Shown: piece by piece, positions 50,755-56,061 of the stretch
Position numbering within the stretch: position 1 is the first letter of the stretch
How the letters are laid out: each line of letters begins with the position of its first letter
NCBI GenBank assembly: GCA_913058575.1
Contig: CAJXRF010000032.1
Span: 1 to 56,061 of the forward strand
Direction: 5' to 3'
DNA: 56,061 nucleotides
DNA from: an uncultured Bermanella sp.
GTDB lineage: Bacteria > Pseudomonadota > Gammaproteobacteria > Pseudomonadales > Oceanobacteraceae
Translations under genes and position numbers: made by a program
The notes under the pieces: model-generated
What the model was told of the DNA's origin: nothing
Databases searched by the model: none
Seen by the model: the letters and a program-made list of their open reading frames with translations, nothing else

Positions 50755-53700
50755 ATGCCCGTCATCAAGTTATTATTATTTTTGCTTTCTCTTGCTTGTA
50801 GCCCGCTGTGTTTTTCGGCCGCCTGCCCAGCCTCGAGCGATGCCACCACTGAAGGCAATGGTAATTGCACCGTCACGGGCAGTGCTTCCAGTATATTACT
50901 GAATTTTAATAGTGGCTTTGATTCCAACACCGCCCTAACCGCCATCGATGGTAACAACGGCACCACCATAGGGGCGCAACGTAAACTGTCGTTTATAAAA
51001 GCCGCTGAAATCATTTCCGAATTATTAACCTCCACCGTCACCATTGAAGTAGACGCCAGTTTTTCTGCCCTAAGTTGCACCAGTAACTCGGCCACGTTAG
51101 GCAGTGCCGGTGCTACCAATAACTTATCTTACAACAACCCTCCGCCAACGGGTTTAGAGCATTCAACGTTTTATCCAGTGGGGCTCATTAATGCCATTCG
51201 TAGCACCGATGTAGATGGGGGCAGTGACATCACCGCACAATTTAACAGTGATATAGGCGACGCTGACTGTTTAGCCGCCAGCGATTGGTACTACGGATTT
51301 GGTACACCTGGGGCCAGTGAGATAGGTTTTACCACGGTGCTGCTTCACGAAATAACCCACGGACTTGGATTTGCCAGTTTGGTGGACCCTGCTGATGGCT
51401 CAAAGGCCAGTGGCTTTGATGATATTTTTTCCAACAACCTATTCGATAACGCCACCGGTTTAAACTTTAATGATGGCGCAGAAACCGACCAAAACAGAGA
51501 AGACGCGGCCATCAGTGTCAGCGGCCTATTATGGAGTGGTAACAACGCCAACACCCAAGCCATGGGGTTATTAACCGATGGTTTTAACGATGTAGATGGC
51601 GATGGTATTTTTGAAAGCGGCGACAAGATAGAAATGTACGCTCCAGCAGCCATTGAATCGGGATCCAGTGTCAGCCATTTTAATACAGACGCCACACCCA
51701 ATGAACTTATGGAGCCCAGCTACACAGAAGGCCAGTATGATTTAGGTTTGGCTGTTTATTTATTGCAAGATTTAGGGTGGAGCGTTACCGCGAATGCAGC
51801 ACCCACAATTACTGCCGTTGACCAAACGGTCGCTGAAGATGCCAGTATAGTGGTAGACATAAGCAGCTGGGGAAACGATGACGATGGTGACGCCCTCACT
51901 TACACCGTTGCCACTTGCGCCACTAACATCACCTGCAGCATAACAGGAACCAATTTAACGCTTACCCCTGATGCCGACCATAATGGCGCCACCCACGCCA
52001 TTACCATTACAGTTGACGATGGCAACGGCGTGACGGCCAGCGACACCTTTAATTTAGAAGTGACCACCGTCAGCGATGACCCCACGATTACCGCCGTGGA
52101 TCAAACCACCGATGAAGATGTTGAAATAATTGTCGACATAAGCAGTTGGGGAATGGATGTAGATGACGATACGTTAAGTTATTCCGTCACCAGCTGTGCC
52201 ACGAACGTAACCTGTGCCATTGATGGCTCTAATTTAACCCTGACACCTGCAAGCAATCACAATGGTGACACTCATAACATCACCATTGAGGTGAACGATG
52301 GGCATGACCACACAGCCAGCGATAGCTTTAATTTAACGGTCACACCGGTAAATGATGTACCGATTGTTAATGCCATTTCTCAAATAACCGATGAAGACAC
52401 ACCATTAGCCATAGACGTGAGTGTCTGGGCCAGTGATGTTGAGGGCGACACCCTAAGCTATTCGGTGTCCAGTTGTGCCACCAATATTACCTGCACCATG
52501 GTGGGCAGCAACCTCACTCTTACACCAAGTGAAAACCATAATGGCACCACCCATAGCATTACCCTAACCGTCTCAGATGGTAACGGTGGTATTACCAATG
52601 ACAATTTTAATTTAGCCGTCACCGCCATAAACGATGCTCCAGTTTTTTCTGCGCCAGCCAATATAAACGTATCCGTTGACCATACTGAACTCATTGATCT
52701 GGCACCTTTAACAAGCGACGTTGAAAATGATACTTTAACCTTCACGGTACTCAGTTGTGATGCGTTATTAGAGTGTCATTTCAATAACGATACTCTCAGC
52801 CTTTTCGCAGACAGTGGCGACGGTGAAACAGTACAAGTGACGGTACAAGTTAGCGACACAAGTGACGCCACTGACACCCACACGTTTAATGTAAGCATTG
52901 TAGATTTCACCCCTAGCGTTCACCTAGAAATAGGCAGTACGGTTTTAAATAATGGCGACGCCGCCAATATCTCACTAAATGCTGTTCAAATTGACGTCGT
53001 GGGTGGCAGCGGAAACTTCGCCTATGAATTAACCTTTGATGGCTTAAGCCAAAACACATTACTGACGGTTAATAATTCAGGGGCCAGTCTCGCCTTACCA
53101 GATAGCGGCACTTTTTCTGGGAGTTATGAATTGACGGTCACCGATACGAGCCGCAGTGAAGTAGTAAGCGTGACACTCACTCGTCCATTACGCATCGTAT
53201 GGTCAAGCACTTCAATTTTAAATGGCATAGACAATCACACTTTAATTATTGAAGGGGGTAAAGCCGATAGGCAATACTCACTTACCCCCTCACAAACCGG
53301 TGTGGTTAATTTTCTAAATGAGGACATGGATGAACAAACTCTTTTTACCGCCCCCAATAATGCAACCTCTTTTAATGGCATAACCGTTATTTTAGTGGGT
53401 AGCAGAGTGATTGAAGTCACCACCACTGAAGTAACACTTGCCTCCATCAATAACGAATTTGATGACATCACTGAAACCCTTACGGTTTATCCATCTATCG
53501 GGCATGTGATTAGTGTGGTGGATATTTTAAAAGCGGCTGTGCCGTTAGCTCAAGGGGCCCTTGATGACCTACCCTTGTTGGATCAATTAAATTTAGAACT
53601 GAATTATGTGGCCGATGAAAATGGCTTCATAAATTTACTGCTGCCTAATGATCTTGAATCTTACCCCATGACGCTCAGCGCAACCGGCTATAATCCAAGC

Positions 53701-54159
53701 AATATTTCTTTGGATAGCACTCTAAGTGAGCACCAAGTTATTTTAGGAAAAGTGGGTGATGGCATTTTATTAACCGGGACCATAAATGCCGCTGGAAATC
53801 AAAATTTTGTTGAAAACCCTCCTGTGGCGAAATTAAGTTTTGCCGAAGGTGATAGCGAATTAATTGTGCTTTCTGTTAGTGACGCATCCCTAGCGTCATT
53901 TATTCACAGCGTTGATTTAACCGAACACACCTTAATTAACTTGCTGATTACTCAAGCTAAATCCATTGATCATGAAACTGATTTATCAACACTTTCGCAA
54001 AATCAAACCTTTGAAATCACATTAGAGCGAGATCCTGCCATAAGCGATGAAAACGAGAGTTCTTCAAGTAGCAGTGGCCCATTGCATCCGTATTTAATGG
54101 TTTGTTTGTTGATTATTTTGGGGTTAAAAAGAGAAGTTTTTATAAGGTCTAGCCATTAA
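50755..54159 (+). CDS. Secreted leishmanolysin-like metallopeptidase with cadherin/Ig-like repeats
   Basis: 1134 residues. A signal peptide is cleaved near FSA (about residue 22). The catalytic part has HEITHGLGF (His198, Glu199, His202). A distant third ligand and Met-turn fit an M8 (leishmanolysin)-like pattern: SHF (His308), then NELMEP (Met319), then LLQDLGW. A DVDGDG-type calcium loop is near 279-290. Three repeats of exactly 93 residues follow from about 350, with a degenerate fourth; each has a CATN(I/V)TC cysteine pair and Asp-rich calcium-type loops. The C-terminus has a Ser-rich run, a hydrophobic helix and basic residues (LGLKRE), resembling a C-terminal sorting signal. GAGG precedes the start. 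It probably acts outside the cell. Confidence 0.85.
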   Translation: MPVIKLLLFLLSLACSPLCFSAACPASSDATTEGNGNCTVTGSASSILLNFNSGFDSNTALTAIDGNNGTTIGAQRKLSFIKAAEIISELLTSTVTIEVDASFSALSCTSNSATLGSAGATNNLSYNNPPPTGLEHSTFYPVGLINAIRSTDVDGGSDITAQFNSDIGDADCLAASDWYYGFGTPGASEIGFTTVLLHEITHGLGFASLVDPADGSKASGFDDIFSNNLFDNATGLNFNDGAETDQNREDAAISVSGLLWSGNNANTQAMGLLTDGFNDVDGDGIFESGDKIEMYAPAAIESGSSVSHFNTDATPNELMEPSYTEGQYDLGLAVYLLQDLGWSVTANAAPTITAVDQTVAEDASIVVDISSWGNDDDGDALTYTVATCATNITCSITGTNLTLTPDADHNGATHAITITVDDGNGVTASDTFNLEVTTVSDDPTITAVDQTTDEDVEIIVDISSWGMDVDDDTLSYSVTSCATNVTCAIDGSNLTLTPASNHNGDTHNITIEVNDGHDHTASDSFNLTVTPVNDVPIVNAISQITDEDTPLAIDVSVWASDVEGDTLSYSVSSCATNITCTMVGSNLTLTPSENHNGTTHSITLTVSDGNGGITNDNFNLAVTAINDAPVFSAPANINVSVDHTELIDLAPLTSDVENDTLTFTVLSCDALLECHFNNDTLSLFADSGDGETVQVTVQVSDTSDATDTHTFNVSIVDFTPSVHLEIGSTVLNNGDAANISLNAVQIDVVGGSGNFAYELTFDGLSQNTLLTVNNSGASLALPDSGTFSGSYELTVTDTSRSEVVSVTLTRPLRIVWSSTSILNGIDNHTLIIEGGKADRQYSLTPSQTGVVNFLNEDMDEQTLFTAPNNATSFNGITVILVGSRVIEVTTTEVTLASINNEFDDITETLTVYPSIGHVISVVDILKAAVPLAQGALDDLPLLDQLNLELNYVADENGFINLLLPNDLESYPMTLSATGYNPSNISLDSTLSEHQVILGKVGDGILLTGTINAAGNQNFVENPPVAKLSFAEGDSELIVLSVSDASLASFIHSVDLTEHTLINLLITQAKSIDHETDLSTLSQNQTFEITLERDPAISDENESSSSSSGPLHPYLMVCLLIILGLKREVFIRSSH
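51802..52638 (+). repeat. Three in-frame 279-bp repeats encoding cadherin/Ig-like modules
   Basis: Units start at 51802, 52081 and 52360, each exactly 279 bp (93 codons) inside the metallopeptidase gene. A fourth, diverged unit begins at 52639. Shared codon-level motifs encode the cysteine pair, 'NLTLTP', HNG-(A/D/T)-TH and 'FNL' near each end. The protein is more conserved than the DNA, which points to older duplication under selection. Confidence 0.85.
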
Positions 54160-54380
54160 ATAATCAACATTATAATTTTGAAAAACCAACCACCCCCTCA
54201 AACACTCAATTAGCATGAGCTTGTTATTCCAAATGGGCTTATAGAATTTCACCCATACTCCTAGTGTTTATTAAAAATACCCTTTGTAACAATTTCTCAC
54301 ACAAAATTACCAGACGTAATGTGTCATTTCCTAAAAAAAGCATAAGCTATTGAAACCAGTGGTTAGCTTTAGGGGCCTAC

Positions 54381-56061
54381 ATGCCGTTTAACAAACTTGG
54401 TGTTTTGCTTGTTACCTTAATTTTTAGTCAGCTTAGTTTTTCAGCCGCTTGCCCTACATCCGATACCGCCACCGCCACTGGTGCCAGCGATGGCGATAGT
54501 TGCACCGTCACCGACGCTGACACAGGAACCATCACCCAGCTAAACTTTGTAAGTGGCTTTGATAGCAGTACTTCTGTAACCGCGGTTGATGGCAATAATG
54601 GCACCACCGTTGGTGCACAACGAAAACTGTCTTTTATTAAAGCTGCTGAATTAGTATCCGCACGAGTAGATACCGATGTCACCCTTATTGTAGACGCCAG
54701 CTTTTCCGCCCTCAGTTGTACAACCAACTCAGCTGTATTAGGCAGTGCTGGGGCCTCTGCCAACGTTAATGCAGGCGGTAGCCCACCATCGGGCATTCTT
54801 GCTAATATGTATTACCCAATCGGTTTATATAATGCCATTACCGGAAGTGATGCCTCGGGTGCTTTCAATGACATTGCCGCCAGTTTTAATTCAGATATTG
54901 GCGATGCCGATTGCCTAGCCGCCAGTGCTTGGTATTACGGGTTTAGCGATGCTGGTGGCAGTGAGATTGGCTTCACTACTGTTTTAATTCATGAGTTAAC
55001 CCATGGCTTAGGGTTTGCCAGCCTAGTGGACCCTTCAGACGGTACCCAATCTAATAGCACAGATGATATTTTCTCTGAAAATCTCTATGACGATGTCACT
55101 GACCGCGGTTGGAATGACAACAGTCAAACTGATCAAAACCGAGAAGACTCTGCCATCAGTGTGGACGATTTACTGTGGAGTGGTAGCAACGTCAATACCA
55201 ATGCCATTGGCCTGTTAACCGATGGCTTTAATGACGTGGACGCCGATGGTAATTTCGAAAGTGGTGATCAGGTCGAAATGTATGCGCCTGCCACACTAGA
55301 GTCGGGCTCCAGTGTTAGCCACTTCACCACGGATGCCACGCCCAACGAAATAATGGAGCCCAGCTACACCGATTCCTTATATGAATTAGGACTGGCCCTT
55401 TATTTATTGGAAGACATCGGCTGGACAATCGTTGAACCCAACAATGCCCCCACCATTACCGCAGTGGATCAAACGACGCCAGAAGACACTGCAATCGTAG
55501 TGGACATCAGTGGTTGGGGCAGCGATGATGACGGTGACGCTCTCACTTATAGCGTCACCAGTTGCGCCACGAATATTACCTGTAGCGTAAGTGGTACCGA
55601 CCTCACCCTCACCCCTTCCAGCAATCATAATGGTGCCACCCATACTATCACCGTAAAAGTAGATGACGGCACAGATAACAGTTCAGACAGTTTCAATTTA
55701 AATGTGACCGCTCAAAATGATGCGCCTACCTGGAGCACTATTAGCGAACAAAACACCAATGAGGATAACGACCTCATCATTGACTTAACAGGCTACGCCA
55801 CAGACGTAGATGGCGATTCACTCACCTTTAGCGTCACCAGTTGCGCCACCAACATTACCTGCAGCGTAAGCGGCGATAATTTAACCCTATCTCCCACGGC
55901 CAATTACTCAGGTGCCACTCATAACATTACCGTAGAAGCTGATGACAATACCGCCAGTGCGGTGAGTACCAGCTTTAATCTAGTGGTGAATGCTCAAAAT
56001 GACGCACCCACTTGGAGTGCAATCCCTGATCAAAACCTTGATGACGGCGATAATGTGGTCA
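54381..56061 (+). CDS. Second secreted leishmanolysin-like metallopeptidase (3'-truncated by window edge)
   Basis: An open frame of 560 codons runs from the ATG at 54381 (AGGGG upstream) to the window end with no stop. A signal peptide ends near FSA. It parallels the preceding protein along its length: 'DGNNGTT(V)GAQRKLSFIKAAE', 'ASFSALSCT', 'FNSDIGDADCLAAS', HELTHGLGF (His204, Glu205, His208), SHF (His314), NEIMEP (Met325), LLEDIGW. Repeats of the same CATNITC type begin at about residue 357 (55449) and 449 (55725), with a third starting at the edge. It is a tandem paralogue; the full repeat number and C-terminus lie outside the window. Confidence 0.88.
   Translation, partial: MPFNKLGVLLVTLIFSQLSFSAACPTSDTATATGASDGDSCTVTDADTGTITQLNFVSGFDSSTSVTAVDGNNGTTVGAQRKLSFIKAAELVSARVDTDVTLIVDASFSALSCTTNSAVLGSAGASANVNAGGSPPSGILANMYYPIGLYNAITGSDASGAFNDIAASFNSDIGDADCLAASAWYYGFSDAGGSEIGFTTVLIHELTHGLGFASLVDPSDGTQSNSTDDIFSENLYDDVTDRGWNDNSQTDQNREDSAISVDDLLWSGSNVNTNAIGLLTDGFNDVDADGNFESGDQVEMYAPATLESGSSVSHFTTDATPNEIMEPSYTDSLYELGLALYLLEDIGWTIVEPNNAPTITAVDQTTPEDTAIVVDISGWGSDDDGDALTYSVTSCATNITCSVSGTDLTLTPSSNHNGATHTITVKVDDGTDNSSDSFNLNVTAQNDAPTWSTISEQNTNEDNDLIIDLTGYATDVDGDSLTFSVTSCATNITCSVSGDNLTLSPTANYSGATHNITVEADDNTASAVSTSFNLVVNAQNDAPTWSAIPDQNLDDGDNVV

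Noticed and set aside
50727-51119. Minus-strand frame of 130 codons overlapping the start of the first metallopeptidase gene
   Set aside because: It is antisense to a well supported gene, has no SD or domain, and its Val/Leu/Ala/Ser-rich product reflects the antisense of a repetitive Thr/Ser/Asp-rich coding region. Similar frames occur opposite the repeats and the paralogue.
1-56061. Prophage, transposon or genomic island
   Set aside because: No integrase, transposase, phage structural gene, tRNA-linked repeat or target-site duplication was seen. Gene content is largely core-like.

Overview
The window is a chromosomal segment of a Gram-negative gammaproteobacterium. A marine, Oceanospirillales-like host is my inference, from gene content, moderate GC, and many two-component and c-di-GMP genes. 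Supporting markers are the dnaX-ybaB-recR-rnd-ycgL-ycgN order, a short 4.5S SRP RNA, lipoprotein lipoboxes, outer-membrane proteins and class I fbp. I see no prophage, transposase, CRISPR array, rRNA or tRNA.

Layout. 1-7.7 kb: a minus-strand housekeeping block (dnaX, ybaB, recR, rnd, ycgL, ycgN, a small membrane protein and two overlapping LVIVD-type lipoproteins). dnaX carries a complete programmed -1 frameshift cassette. An intrinsic terminator sits just before the recR ribosome binding site. 8-14.2 kb: a di-haem peroxidase lipoprotein, a DUF2889 protein, an OmpR-type two-component pair downstream of an amidohydrolase lipoprotein, and ffs. 14.4-16.4 kb: gloB and fbp, separated by three 76-bp tandem repeats. 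16.5-24.6 kb: a large GGDEF-EAL protein, a MAPEG protein, a long FabG-like reductase, unknown proteins, a diguanylate cyclase, yciH and a PilZ-like protein. 24.6-30 kb: the ackA-pta acetate pathway, a YihG-like acyltransferase and cysK. 30.2-41 kb: a signalling-rich stretch (REC-REC-kinase, two REC-GGDEF proteins, a double-REC protein, a hybrid kinase) interleaved with fieF, an outer-membrane protein, an acyltransferase and a Sel1-repeat protein. 41.3-49.8 kb: an M16 peptidase, a fatty acid desaturase, a MipA/OmpV porin-like protein, hrpB and a small anchored protein.

49.8-56.06 kb: a gene-free region of about 0.9 kb with an exact 4 x 16 bp tandem repeat, then two tandem paralogous secreted metallopeptidases. 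Both have leishmanolysin (M8)-like zinc-site spacing followed by about 93-residue cadherin/Ig-like repeats, each with a conserved cysteine pair. The second gene runs off the right edge. This pair is the least conventional system in the window.

Functional threads are c-di-GMP signalling (four GGDEF proteins, one also with EAL, plus a possible PilZ receptor), membrane lipid remodelling (two acyltransferases, a desaturase) and secreted or outer-membrane proteins. Start codons were adjusted from the longest reading frames wherever a Shine-Dalgarno or family length supported an internal start.
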